DNA of 64,000 nt, from assembly GCA_015067175.1 (NCBI GenBank), contig SVMX01000005.1:124001-188000 (forward strand). Direction: 5' to 3'. Positions 26,362-34,570 of the stretch are shown piece after piece. The translations under genes were made by a program, and so were the position numbers. Under the pieces are notes generated by a model. The model saw nothing but the letters and a program-made list of their open reading frames with translations, made no database searches and had not been told where the DNA came from. Source of the DNA: Oscillospiraceae bacterium (GTDB lineage Bacteria > Bacillota > Clostridia > Oscillospirales > Ruminococcaceae). Within the stretch, counting starts at the first letter, position 1; every line of letters starts with the position of its first letter.

Positions 26362-28728
26362 ATGCTTCAATTACGCAAGAAAATACTTGCCGGCGTACTT
26401 TGCTCAGCAATGGTGCTTTCGGCAAGCCAGAGCGTTGCATGGTCGGAAACCATAGAGTCTTCCGTTGAAGCTGAAACTGACAGTTCTTCTGAAACAACAG
26501 AGTCTGCAGATGGCGCCGCAACCGAGGAGGACGCACAGGGAACCCAGCAGGTTGCTCCTGTGACCGAGGAACAGGCGCTTGCAGAGTGTCAGCTTTATGC
26601 AGAAAGCTCCACGCACGCACTTTATGTAAATGAGAGCACAGGCGTATTTGCTGTTAAGGATAAAAATACCGGCTACTGCTGGTGGAGCAATCCTTATAAC
26701 GCTGATTCCGATCCTGTTGCCAGAGGTACAAACCTTGCAGGACTTAAATCCGCGCTTTGCATCGAGGGCAGAAAGGTCCTCGATACCGAGCACAGCAAGA
26801 CCGACCTCAAATCATATGCAGAGTCCGTTGAAAAGGGCGGATTCAAGATTGAAAAGATTGAAAATGGCTTCAAGGGAACACTCGAGTTTGCAACAGCAGG
26901 ACTTACTATTCCCTACTGTGTAACCCTTGTTGATGATTACTTTGAGATCTCGGTTCCTGTCAATGAGATAGTTGAACGCGAGCTTCTCGGTGATACTGCG
27001 GAAACTATCCGCTCTATCATCATAATGAGTTTGTTCAAGGATCTCGGCGCAGGCAGCTCCGAGGAGGAAGGTTATATCATTACTCCCGACGGCTCGGGTG
27101 CTGTTATAAACTTCAATAACGGAAAGACCAATGCTTCCGAGTACACACAGAGAATTTATGGCAGAGATGTCGCAATAAGCTCCGATCTTGCTCCCGCAAA
27201 GACAGAGCAGGCATATCTCCCGATCATTGGTATCGTTAAGGAGGATAACGCTCTTCTCGCCGTTGTTACAGAGGGTGAGGCTTATGCTACCGCAAGAGCA
27301 AGCATAAGCGGTCAGGGCGCGACCGGATACAACTCCGCGTGGTTTGATTTCAATATGCGTTCTTATGACTCCTACTATATGGGTCAGAGCAACGCCGCTC
27401 TTAATGCATACGAAGAGCAGATGATCCCCGAGGAAAAGATATCCGTACGTTACTATCCTATCGCTAAAGAGGGTGCGGACTACGTTGATGTAGCTCATCG
27501 CTACCAGAAACATCTCATTGACGAAGGTGTTCTTACTGACGGCAAGACCAAAGACGGTGATGTTCCTTTCTACCTCGATCTTTTCGGCGGCACTATCAAG
27601 CAGCAGTCGGTGCTTGGTTTCCCTGTTTCGCTTGAAACACCTGCTACCACATACGAGGAAGCTAAGGAGATCGTTGAAAAGCTGAACGCTTTAGGCATTG
27701 ACAACATGGTCATCACATACGAGGACTTCAATGCAGCAGGCATGACCAGCCGTATTTCGAGCTTTGTGGACTACTCCGGAACACTTGGCGGAAAGAACGC
27801 ATTCTGGAAGCTTGCAGACTACTGCAACAGCATCGGCGCTACTCTCGCAGGCAGTGTTGATATTCAGGAATTTGAGCGTTCCGGTAACGGATATTCCACA
27901 ACAAGCTCTTCTGTAATCCGTGTAACCAAGGCATACGCTACTCAGAACGAGTATGAGCGTGCGTTTGGTACTCCTCACGACACCAGAGAGAGCTGGTATA
28001 TCCTCACTCCCGCTTATTATGAAGAGGTAGTTCAGAAGGTAGTTGACAGTTATGTCAAGGAGGGTCTTACTTCGATCTCTCTTGAGCAGGCAACCAACAT
28101 GCTGTACAGCGACTTTACTGCTAACACTGTAAAGCACGCTTCCAGACAGCAGGCTGTCAAGAATCTTGAGGCTTGCTTCAGCATGATCGACGCAAGCGGT
28201 CTTACATTTGTGGCTGATGCCTGCAACGACTACGCACTGAAATATGTGGACTACATCAGAAATGTTCCGCTTTACAGCAGTAATTTTGATGTTTATGATT
28301 ACGATATCCCGTTCTACGAGATCGTTATCCACGGCTACATTCCCTATACAACAAAAGCAAAGAATGCAAGCTCCGGCGCTGACGAGATGTTCCTGCTCTC
28401 TGTAGCTACAGGTACTCCCGTACACTACGAGGTAATGCATGAGAATCCCAACGAGTTCACAGATTGCGCTTATGACACCCTGTTCTACGCTTATTACGAG
28501 GGTTGGCTTGATATAGCCGCAAATGAGTATAGACTTACTCAGGATCATCTCAAAGCACTTGCTGATGAAACTATTACCGATTTCGAGTATGTTACACAGG
28601 ATAATGTAAAGACCACCTTCTCTGACGGTACTGTTATTGAGGCTGATCTTGAAAACCTTACGCTCAAAATCAACGGCACAGAGGTAAAGCTTGCCGACTA
28701 TGGACTGAAAGGAGCGACAACTGACTGA
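26362..28728 (+). CDS. Secreted DUF5696 protein, glycosidase-like architecture
   Basis: A 788-residue protein with a signal peptide (about 1-28), an acidic Ser/Thr/Glu linker (about 30-65), an N-terminal beta-rich domain (about 70-365), a central region with alternating helix-strand order that reads like a TIM barrel (about 370-690; for example EEAKEIVEKLNALGIDNMVI and GLTFVADACNDY) and a C-terminal strand domain. This is the layout of DUF5696 proteins, which sit beside CUT1 permeases in Clostridia. The layout resembles retaining alpha-glycosidases, but I cannot name catalytic residues. The next gene overlaps by one base (TGATG). Confidence 0.8.
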   Translation: MLQLRKKILAGVLCSAMVLSASQSVAWSETIESSVEAETDSSSETTESADGAATEEDAQGTQQVAPVTEEQALAECQLYAESSTHALYVNESTGVFAVKDKNTGYCWWSNPYNADSDPVARGTNLAGLKSALCIEGRKVLDTEHSKTDLKSYAESVEKGGFKIEKIENGFKGTLEFATAGLTIPYCVTLVDDYFEISVPVNEIVERELLGDTAETIRSIIIMSLFKDLGAGSSEEEGYIITPDGSGAVINFNNGKTNASEYTQRIYGRDVAISSDLAPAKTEQAYLPIIGIVKEDNALLAVVTEGEAYATARASISGQGATGYNSAWFDFNMRSYDSYYMGQSNAALNAYEEQMIPEEKISVRYYPIAKEGADYVDVAHRYQKHLIDEGVLTDGKTKDGDVPFYLDLFGGTIKQQSVLGFPVSLETPATTYEEAKEIVEKLNALGIDNMVITYEDFNAAGMTSRISSFVDYSGTLGGKNAFWKLADYCNSIGATLAGSVDIQEFERSGNGYSTTSSSVIRVTKAYATQNEYERAFGTPHDTRESWYILTPAYYEEVVQKVVDSYVKEGLTSISLEQATNMLYSDFTANTVKHASRQQAVKNLEACFSMIDASGLTFVADACNDYALKYVDYIRNVPLYSSNFDVYDYDIPFYEIVIHGYIPYTTKAKNASSGADEMFLLSVATGTPVHYEVMHENPNEFTDCAYDTLFYAYYEGWLDIAANEYRLTQDHLKALADETITDFEYVTQDNVKTTFSDGTVIEADLENLTLKINGTEVKLADYGLKGATTD

Positions 28729-29963
28729 TGAGTGACGAAAGAAATTTCGACCCCACAAATGCGGCTGAATTAAACGCAGCAGAAGAGGTTGTGGCAGCTC
28801 CCGCTCCTGCCGCTGAAGCTGCTCCCGCAGCCGAGGCAGTGGTTGAGCCTGCTCCTGCGGCTGAACAGAAAGCGGAAACCGCTCCTGTTGTTGAACAGGC
28901 TGCTGAGCCTGCTCCCGCTGCACCCGTTCGTGTATCGGCACACAATACTGCTGCCGCTGCTGCTTTAAATGCAGCAAATGACGAAGTTGATGTGCGCAGA
29001 ATTGGCGGTGCAAAAGCTCAGCGCAAGATAAAGACCTCTAAGATCTCTTATGAGAGAAAAAAGAGCCTTTACGGTTACGGCTTTATCGCTCTTTGGGCGA
29101 TCGGTACACTTTGGCTGTTCGTACTTCCTGTTATCACATCTCTGTGGTATTCGCTGTGCGATACGCAGCTTTTCGCTAAGGACGACGCACTGCTCCACGG
29201 TATGACCACAGCAGGTATCTATACCGAGTGGAACAGCTTTGGCAACTACATCAAAGCTTTCGCAGACAGCACAGAGTTTCTTCCCGCGCTGCTTGCATCG
29301 CTTGGCGATATCGGTCCTAAGACCATCGTTATTTTGATCTTCTCACTGTTTATCGCTGTTATTCTGAACCAGAAGTTCAGAGGAAGAACACTCGCTCGTT
29401 CGATCTTCTTCCTGCCTGTACTTATTGCAACAGGTCCCGTTATCAGCGTTATCAACGGTGATATGGCGTCACAGGGCGTTTCGGAGGCTTCGCAGTTCAG
29501 TACGCTGTTTAAGACAGACCTTGTTACAGAGCTTATGGAGTTCCTCGGAATCTACAACCTCAACCAGACGTTCACAGATGTTATCAAGGACATCACCAGT
29601 GACGTTCTGAACCTTGTATGGAACTCGGGTATCCAGATCCTGATATTCCTGTCGGCATTGCAGACTATCCCGCCATCTGCGAAAGAGGCTGCAAGCATGG
29701 AGGGTGCAACTTCATGGGAGTTCTTCTGGAAGATAACATTCCCCTACATAAGCCCGATGATCCTTTCCAACCTCGTTTATACTGTTATCGACGCGTTTGT
29801 ATCGACGGATAACCAGGTAATGGAATTTGTTCTTGAGCGTTCAAGACAGTGGGAATACGGCTATTCCGCGGCACTTGCATGGATATACTTCGCGATTATC
29901 GGTATATGTCTGGCATTGATCACGGTAATAGTAAACAGATTCGTATTCTATGAGAATGATTAA
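28728..29963 (+). CDS. Sugar ABC transporter permease, MalF type (second pair)
   Basis: A 411-residue permease. The first ~90 residues are an Ala/Pro/Glu-rich, presumably disordered cytoplasmic extension, absent from the first-pair permease; six membrane segments follow (about 115 onward). The EAA loop reads KEAASMEGATSWEFFW followed by ITFPYISP (about 320-345). It starts by a one-base overlap with the DUF5696 gene stop, so translation is coupled. Confidence 0.92.
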   Translation: MSDERNFDPTNAAELNAAEEVVAAPAPAAEAAPAAEAVVEPAPAAEQKAETAPVVEQAAEPAPAAPVRVSAHNTAAAAALNAANDEVDVRRIGGAKAQRKIKTSKISYERKKSLYGYGFIALWAIGTLWLFVLPVITSLWYSLCDTQLFAKDDALLHGMTTAGIYTEWNSFGNYIKAFADSTEFLPALLASLGDIGPKTIVILIFSLFIAVILNQKFRGRTLARSIFFLPVLIATGPVISVINGDMASQGVSEASQFSTLFKTDLVTELMEFLGIYNLNQTFTDVIKDITSDVLNLVWNSGIQILIFLSALQTIPPSAKEAASMEGATSWEFFWKITFPYISPMILSNLVYTVIDAFVSTDNQVMEFVLERSRQWEYGYSAALAWIYFAIIGICLALITVIVNRFVFYEND

Positions 29964-29976
29964 GGAGGTTAGAGAA

Positions 29977-31140
29977 GTGACAGAAAATAATTTTGTAGCT
30001 CCCAATGAGGAGAATGCTAATGTTGCTAATCAGCCTGCTGAAAATGTAACATCTGTTTCCGAGATGAACGACGCTGCTGCTGTCGTTGCTAATCCCATCG
30101 AAACAAAGAAGCCCAAGAAAAAGGAAAAGAAGAAAAAGGACGATTACCGCGTTACTAACTTTGATATTATCAAGAACTACCGCCACTATACCGCTAAGGA
30201 GAGAAAGCACTATCGCTACATCTTCTGGCGCAGAATTTCCGGTTATGTGTGGCCGTTCTTCAGATTTATCATCGTGTTCGGTCTTTCTTTCGTAATTCTG
30301 TATCCTATTCTTTACATGATCTCGACCTCCATTCGTCCTCAGTCTGAGATGAATGACCCCTCCGTAATGTGGATCCCCAAAACGATCCGCTTCGAGAACT
30401 TCGTTGAGATCTGGAATGCTATAGAGTATCCCAAGACATTGTGGCAGACGCTTGTTCTGAATATCGTATCTTCGATACTTCAGGTAGGAACCTGCGCACT
30501 TACAGGCTACGGCTTTGCACGTTTCAAGTTCAAGGGTAAGAATCTGCTGTTCGGTATAGTTCTGCTTCAGATCATCGTTCCTACACAGATCATTCTTATT
30601 CCTCAGTACATGCAGTTCCGTTACTTCGATATTTTCGGTCTGTTCAATGGTCTGCTTGGCGACTCCATCAGTCTTGTTGATACAAACTGGGCTATGTACA
30701 TACCTGCGTTCTTCTGTAACGGTATCCGTGCAGGTCTGTTCATTTATCTGTTCAGACAGTTCTTCAGAGGACTTCCCAAGGAGCTGGAGGACGCTGCGTA
30801 CCTCGACGGCTGCGGTCCGTTCAAGACCTTTGTCAGCGTAATGGTACCCAATGCGGCAAGCTCTTTCTTGACAGTATTTATCTTCTCCATCGTATGGTAC
30901 TGGAACGACTACTATGTATCCTCCATGTACTTCACGCAGGGCAACACCATATCCCTTAAGATCGACGGTATCGCAGCAAGTATCTCAATGTATCTGCATA
31001 ATGAGATCAGAAACGCTGCTGACTTCGTCGTTTGGATGGAGGCAGGCTGCTTGCTTGCAATTGCTCCTATCGTTATCATGTATGTGTTCTTGCAGAAGTA
31101 CTTTACAGAGGGTATCGAAAGAGCAGGTCTTGCTAACTAA
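29977..31140 (+). CDS. Carbohydrate ABC transporter permease, MalG type (second pair)
   Basis: A 387-residue permease starting at GTG, 7 bases after AAGGAGGT; an upstream in-frame ATG overlaps the preceding gene. The first ~85 residues form a charged extension with a Lys-rich patch (PKKKEKKKK) and the channel domain follows with six membrane segments. The EAA loop reads EDAAYLDGCGPFKTF followed by VMVPNAAS. It pairs with the preceding permease. This is the last gene of the cluster. Confidence 0.92.
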   Translation: MTENNFVAPNEENANVANQPAENVTSVSEMNDAAAVVANPIETKKPKKKEKKKKDDYRVTNFDIIKNYRHYTAKERKHYRYIFWRRISGYVWPFFRFIIVFGLSFVILYPILYMISTSIRPQSEMNDPSVMWIPKTIRFENFVEIWNAIEYPKTLWQTLVLNIVSSILQVGTCALTGYGFARFKFKGKNLLFGIVLLQIIVPTQIILIPQYMQFRYFDIFGLFNGLLGDSISLVDTNWAMYIPAFFCNGIRAGLFIYLFRQFFRGLPKELEDAAYLDGCGPFKTFVSVMVPNAASSFLTVFIFSIVWYWNDYYVSSMYFTQGNTISLKIDGIAASISMYLHNEIRNAADFVVWMEAGCLLAIAPIVIMYVFLQKYFTEGIERAGLAN

Positions 31141-31253
31141 TCTGACCGTCGATAAATTTCCGCATACCGCGTTAGTTTTGGCTTGGCGTATACCACATAC
31201 GCAGTCACCTTGCTGCCCTGTCTGCGAAAATTCGACAGCACAACTCAAAACAT

Positions 31254-31275
31254 ACAGCCTCCGTAAGGAGGCTGT
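31254..31275. repeat. Hairpin repeat, copy 1
   Basis: A perfect stem ACAGCCTCC-GTAA-GGAGGCTGT, repeated exactly at 31467. Confidence 0.75.
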
Positions 31276-31280
31276 TCAGC

Positions 31281-31456
31281 TTATCAAAAAACTATGTTTT
31301 TGTTTGCAAAACAGGCATTTTTGATAACTTTTTTGGCCGAATTCATTTCGGGCAAAAAACACTTCTATCCGCACCAGTGTGCGAATTGTCGGCTATGCCG
31401 ACAATGAGTGCGCGCAGGGCGGATGTTTCGGCGAAAAGTCCCAACGGGACTTTTTT
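31281..31456. other. Gene-free stretch dense in inverted repeats
   Basis: Between the two copies of the hairpin repeat lie more stems: TTATCAAAAA / TTTTTGATAA (31281-31290 with 31318-31327), AATTGTCGG / CCGACAATG (around 31383-31405) and AAAGTCCC / GGGACTTTT (31436-31455, terminator-like). No open frame with a ribosome binding site is seen in 31141-31500. Confidence 0.55.
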
Positions 31457-31466
31457 GACGGTCTTT

Positions 31467-31494
31467 ACAGCCTCCGTAAGGAGGCTGTTTTGTT
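31467..31494. repeat. Hairpin repeat, copy 2, terminator-like
   Basis: The same ACAGCCTCC-GTAA-GGAGGCTGT stem followed by TTTGTT, ending 25 bases before rnhA starts. Confidence 0.7.
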
Positions 31495-31512
31495 GGATAA
31501 TAGGAGAACAGC

Positions 31513-31956
31513 ATGAAATTTGTAGAAATATTCACTGACGGCGCTTGCAGCGGCAATCCAGGTCCGGGCGGCTACGGAGCAATACTTCGCTGCGACGGCA
31601 GAGAAAAAGAACTTTCGGGCGGCGAAGCGCATACTACAAACAACCGTATGGAGCTGCTTGGAGTTATCACAGCGCTTGAAGCATTGAAATTCCCGTGTCA
31701 GCTGAGGATAACGACTGACAGCAAGTACGTTGTAGATGGTATAACCAAAGGTTGGGCGCAGGGCTGGAAAAAGCGCGGCTGGAAAAAAAGCGACGGTAAA
31801 CCTGCTCTTAATTCTGACTTGTGGGATAGGCTACTCACGTTGCTTTCTCAGCATGAAGTGGAGTTCTGTTGGATAAAGGGGCACGCAGGCCACGCCGAGA
31901 ACGAGCGCTGCGACAGGCTTGCTGTGGAACAGCGTGATATTTACTCCCGAAAATAA
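31513..31956 (+). CDS. rnhA: Ribonuclease HI
   Basis: A 147-residue type I RNase H. The catalytic residues Asp9 (in [14 protein letters not shown]), Glu47 (NNRMEL), Asp69 (TTDSKYV), His124 (KGHAG) and Asp134 (ERCDRLA) are all present, with the basic handle region (GWKKRGWKK). It cleaves the RNA of RNA-DNA hybrids. The start follows AGGAGA. It is closed by a terminator. Confidence 0.95.
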   Translation: MKFVEIFTDGACSGNPGPGGYGAILRCDGREKELSGGEAHTTNNRMELLGVITALEALKFPCQLRITTDSKYVVDGITKGWAQGWKKRGWKKSDGKPALNSDLWDRLLTLLSQHEVEFCWIKGHAGHAENERCDRLAVEQRDIYSRK

Positions 31957-31959
31957 AAT

Positions 31960-31995
31960 TCAAGCGACGGAGCTGTGTACCGTCGCTTGTTTTAT
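31960..31995 (+). terminator. Rho-independent terminator after rnhA
   Basis: The stem AAGCGACGG / CCGTCGCTT is followed by GTTTTAT. Confidence 0.85.
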
Positions 31996-32024
31996 AGAGT
32001 AAATCAGTTTTTTATCGTAAAAAG

Positions 32025-32053
32025 TTGCAATAACGACGGAAATGTGATATAAT
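32025..32053 (+). promoter_or_regulatory. Sigma-A promoter of pgsA
   Basis: A -35 TTGCAA (32025-32030) and -10 TATAAT (32048-32053) with 17-base spacing. A second TTGACA at 32092-32097 has only a weak -10 partner (TATACA, about 20 bases later). Confidence 0.6.
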
Positions 32054-32156
32054 AAAAATGTATAATTATGTTATAATGCTGAAAACGTCCATTGACAAAT
32101 ATTAGTATGTCTACGCTTATACAATTTAAGTACGCGTAAAAACAAGAGGTGATACA

Positions 32157-32780
32157 GTGAAACTTGATATTCGCGATATTACAAAATTGCCAAATTTGCT
32201 TACTTTGGTTAGGATCGCGCTTATTCCGCTGTTTGTTTACGTCTTTCTTTGGGAGGACGGAATGATCCAAGCCGATATTGATATGATGGAAAAGACCAAC
32301 GGCTATCTGCTTGCGGCGATAATCGTTGTTATATCGGGATTGACCGACGCAGCAGATGGTTATATAGCAAGAAAATTCAATATGATTACCGATCTTGGCA
32401 AGGCGCTTGACCCGTTTGCCGATAAGCTTACGCAGGCTGCCGTGGTAGTCTGCCTTGTTATACGCTACAATGAGATATGGTGGCTGGTTGCAGCGCTGTT
32501 TACTTTTATTGTGGTCAAGGAGATAACACTGCTGATAATGGCGCTGTTGTTCTTGAAAAAAGGTCAGGATCTTGGCGGGGCAAAGTGGTTCGGAAAGGTT
32601 TCGACTATAGTTTTCTATGTGCTGGTGATAGTTCTTATCGGCGCGCCCTCCGTAAACACTTTGGCGGCAGCAATAATGATCGGCGTCATGCTCGCATTTA
32701 ATATACTTGCATTCAGCCTTTACATGAGGGAATACATGACGCTTTACAAGCAAAGGAAGCAGGAAAATGATAATAGCTGA
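32157..32780 (+). CDS. pgsA: CDP-diacylglycerol--glycerol-3-phosphate 3-phosphatidyltransferase
   Basis: A 207-residue membrane protein of the CDP-alcohol phosphatidyltransferase family. The signature with DG, AR, G, D and D at family spacing begins at DGYIARKF and ends at DPFADK (about 62-84). It makes phosphatidylglycerol phosphate. It starts at GTG with AAGAGGTGAT upstream. Its 3' end overlaps the PHP gene by 14 bases. About six membrane segments are visible. Confidence 0.92.
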   Translation: MKLDIRDITKLPNLLTLVRIALIPLFVYVFLWEDGMIQADIDMMEKTNGYLLAAIIVVISGLTDAADGYIARKFNMITDLGKALDPFADKLTQAAVVVCLVIRYNEIWWLVAALFTFIVVKEITLLIMALLFLKKGQDLGGAKWFGKVSTIVFYVLVIVLIGAPSVNTLAAAIMIGVMLAFNILAFSLYMREYMTLYKQRKQENDNS

Positions 32781-33558
32781 TGTTCACGTTCACACCTCTT
32801 TTTCAAGCGACAGTGAGGAGAGGCTTGAAAACACGGTGAAAGCCGCCGTAAATGCGGGCCTTAAAACGCTGTGCATAACCGAGCACATGGATATGGACTT
32901 TCCCACGGGTGAGTTTTTGCTGGATACTGCCGCGTATAAAGCTGAGCTTTTTCGCCTGAGGGAGCTTTACAAGGATAAACTTGAGCTTTTGTTCGGCGTG
33001 GAGCTTGGACTTATGGCGTATCTTGCGCCGCGACTGTATGAGTATACCAAAAGCGAGGATTTTGACTTTGTGATAGGCTCGTCGCACCTCGTTGAGGGTA
33101 TGGACCCTTACGAGCCTGAGTTTTTTGAAAAATACGGCGACAAAAACGGACTTTTGCGTTACTTTGAGAGTATTCTTGACAATATAAAAGCTTTTGATGA
33201 TTTCGATGTATACGGACATCTTGATTATGCGGTGAGATACAGCAAGGCAAAATCTTATGCTCCGCCTGATTATGCAGAGCTTACTGACGAGATACTCAAG
33301 ACGCTTATCTCAATGGGCAAGGGTATTGAGCTTAACACGGCAGGGCTTAAATACGGGCTTGGCTACGCGCACCCACACCCCGAGGTGCTGAAGCGTTACA
33401 GAGAGCTTGGCGGCGAAATCATCACCGTTGGCTCGGACGGCCACTGTGCGGAGCATATCGCATACGATTTCGATAAGGCGGAGGCGATACTTAAAGCCGC
33501 AGGATTTAAGTATCACGCTGTATTTAAGGGAAGAAAGCCGCATTTTCTTCCACTGTAA
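32767..33558 (+). CDS. HisJ-type PHP histidinol-phosphatase family protein
   Basis: A 263-residue PHP protein. Metal ligands are visible as DVHVHTSFSSDS (His7, His9), TEHMD, GVELGL, GSSH, YGHLDYAVR and SDGHCAEH. The order and length match HisJ/HisK-type histidinol phosphatases, which perform a late step of histidine synthesis, but the family also has other phosphoesterases and no his genes are nearby. It overlaps pgsA by 14 bases. Confidence 0.85.
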   Translation: MIIADVHVHTSFSSDSEERLENTVKAAVNAGLKTLCITEHMDMDFPTGEFLLDTAAYKAELFRLRELYKDKLELLFGVELGLMAYLAPRLYEYTKSEDFDFVIGSSHLVEGMDPYEPEFFEKYGDKNGLLRYFESILDNIKAFDDFDVYGHLDYAVRYSKAKSYAPPDYAELTDEILKTLISMGKGIELNTAGLKYGLGYAHPHPEVLKRYRELGGEIITVGSDGHCAEHIAYDFDKAEAILKAAGFKYHAVFKGRKPHFLPL

Positions 33559-33565
33559 TAAAAAC

Positions 33566-33606
33566 CAATATCGGCGTTATTGTTAAAAACGCCGATATTT
33601 TTTTGT
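33566..33606 (+). terminator. Rho-independent terminator
   Basis: The stem AATATCGGCGTT / AACGCCGATATT is followed by TTTTTG. Confidence 0.9.
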
Positions 33607-33674
33607 AATATGAAAAAATACAGTTGAAATGTTTGTGCAAAGTGTTGAAAACAACAAAAAAATTATAAAAACAC

Positions 33675-33703
33675 TTGTATAATTAGAATAAATGTGCTAA
33701 AAT
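33675..33703 (+). promoter_or_regulatory. Sigma-A promoter of hpf
   Basis: A -35 TTGTAT (33675-33680) and -10 TAAAAT (33698-33703) with 17-base spacing. Confidence 0.5.
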
Positions 33704-33775
33704 GAAAACAGAGAAATCCGAACGCTCGTATTTCTTCGGCGGGCTTCCGCCACTAATCTCGAGAGGATGATTTGA

Positions 33776-34294
33776 ATGAAAGTTACTATTACAGCGAAAA
33801 AACTCACTATTTCTCAGGCATTCACCGACTATGCAGAGCAGAAGCTGAATGCAAAGCTTGACCGCTTCTTCCCCGAAGAGGCTGAGGCAAAGATCACGCT
33901 GGCAGAGCGCCGTGACATGATCATTCTTGAGTTGACTGTAAAGTATAACGGAATCATATACCGTGCGGAGCAGTCGGCTAAGGACAAGAACGACGCACTT
34001 GATGTCACTGTTGACCGCATTATCCGTCAGATAAGAAAGCAGAAGACCAAGGTTGAAAAGAGTCTGCGTGCAAACGCATTTGCGGGACTTGAGCCTGAGG
34101 CAGAGGAGAAAGAATACGAAGTTATCCGCTACAAGACCTTTGCGCTGAAGCCTATGACCGTTGACGAAGCCATTCTGCAGATGAACCTGCTCGGACATGA
34201 GTTCTTTATGTTCAAGAACGCAGAGAGCGGCCTTGTAAACGTTGTTTACCGCAGAGAAGAGGGCAACTATTCCGTACTGGTGCCCGAGAATTAA
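33776..34294 (+). CDS. hpf: Ribosome hibernation promoting factor, long form
   Basis: A 172-residue long-form HPF. The N-terminal domain (about 1-100) starts MKVTITAKKLTISQAFTDY and binds the 30S decoding region; the C-terminal domain (about 118-172; YKTFALKPMTVDEAILQMNLLGHEFFMFKN) dimerises to form 100S ribosomes. The start follows GAGAGGATG at good distance. It is monocistronic. Confidence 0.95.
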   Translation: MKVTITAKKLTISQAFTDYAEQKLNAKLDRFFPEEAEAKITLAERRDMIILELTVKYNGIIYRAEQSAKDKNDALDVTVDRIIRQIRKQKTKVEKSLRANAFAGLEPEAEEKEYEVIRYKTFALKPMTVDEAILQMNLLGHEFFMFKNAESGLVNVVYRREEGNYSVLVPEN

Positions 34295-34365
34295 TTACTG
34301 ACAGAGTGCGGCTTGACTGCCGCTTCCGATAAATAATGTCGGAAGCAGAAAAACGTTATAAACGA

Positions 34366-34396
34366 TAGAAGCCCCGTACTATGTGCGGGGCTTTCA
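34366..34396 (+). terminator. Rho-independent terminator after hpf
   Basis: The stem AAGCCCCG / CGGGGCTT (with GTAC/GTGC inside) is followed by TCATT. A second hairpin, CTTCCGAT / GTCGGAAG, lies at 34323-34345. Confidence 0.7.
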
Positions 34397-34472
34397 TTAG
34401 TACACTACGGTAAAAAACGTTTTGTGCTTTTTGCCTAAAAAGTTTCTGAAAAATTTGTGCAAAAAACCGCCC

Positions 34473-34501
34473 TTGTAATGTAAACGTTTTACTGATATAA
34501 T
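34473..34501 (+). promoter_or_regulatory. Sigma-A promoter of the GH94 gene
   Basis: A -35 TTGTAA (34473-34478) and -10 TATAAT (34496-34501) with 17-base spacing. Confidence 0.7.
34479..34492 (+). promoter_or_regulatory. LacI-family-type operator inside the promoter
   Basis: TGTAAACGTTTTAC, a near-palindrome centred on CG as in LacI/CcpA operators, sits exactly between the -35 and -10 boxes of the GH94 promoter. A bound repressor would block RNA polymerase. No LacI gene is in the window. Confidence 0.6.
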
Positions 34502-34570
34502 ATAGATACAGACAAAAATAAGCCGAGCAGAAAAACCTCGGCACAAATAAAACAAACGGAGGAAACCCCA

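Noticed and set aside
31257-31500. Repeated hairpins as ends of an insertion sequence
   Set aside because: There is no transposase frame between or near the two copies and they are each self-complementary.
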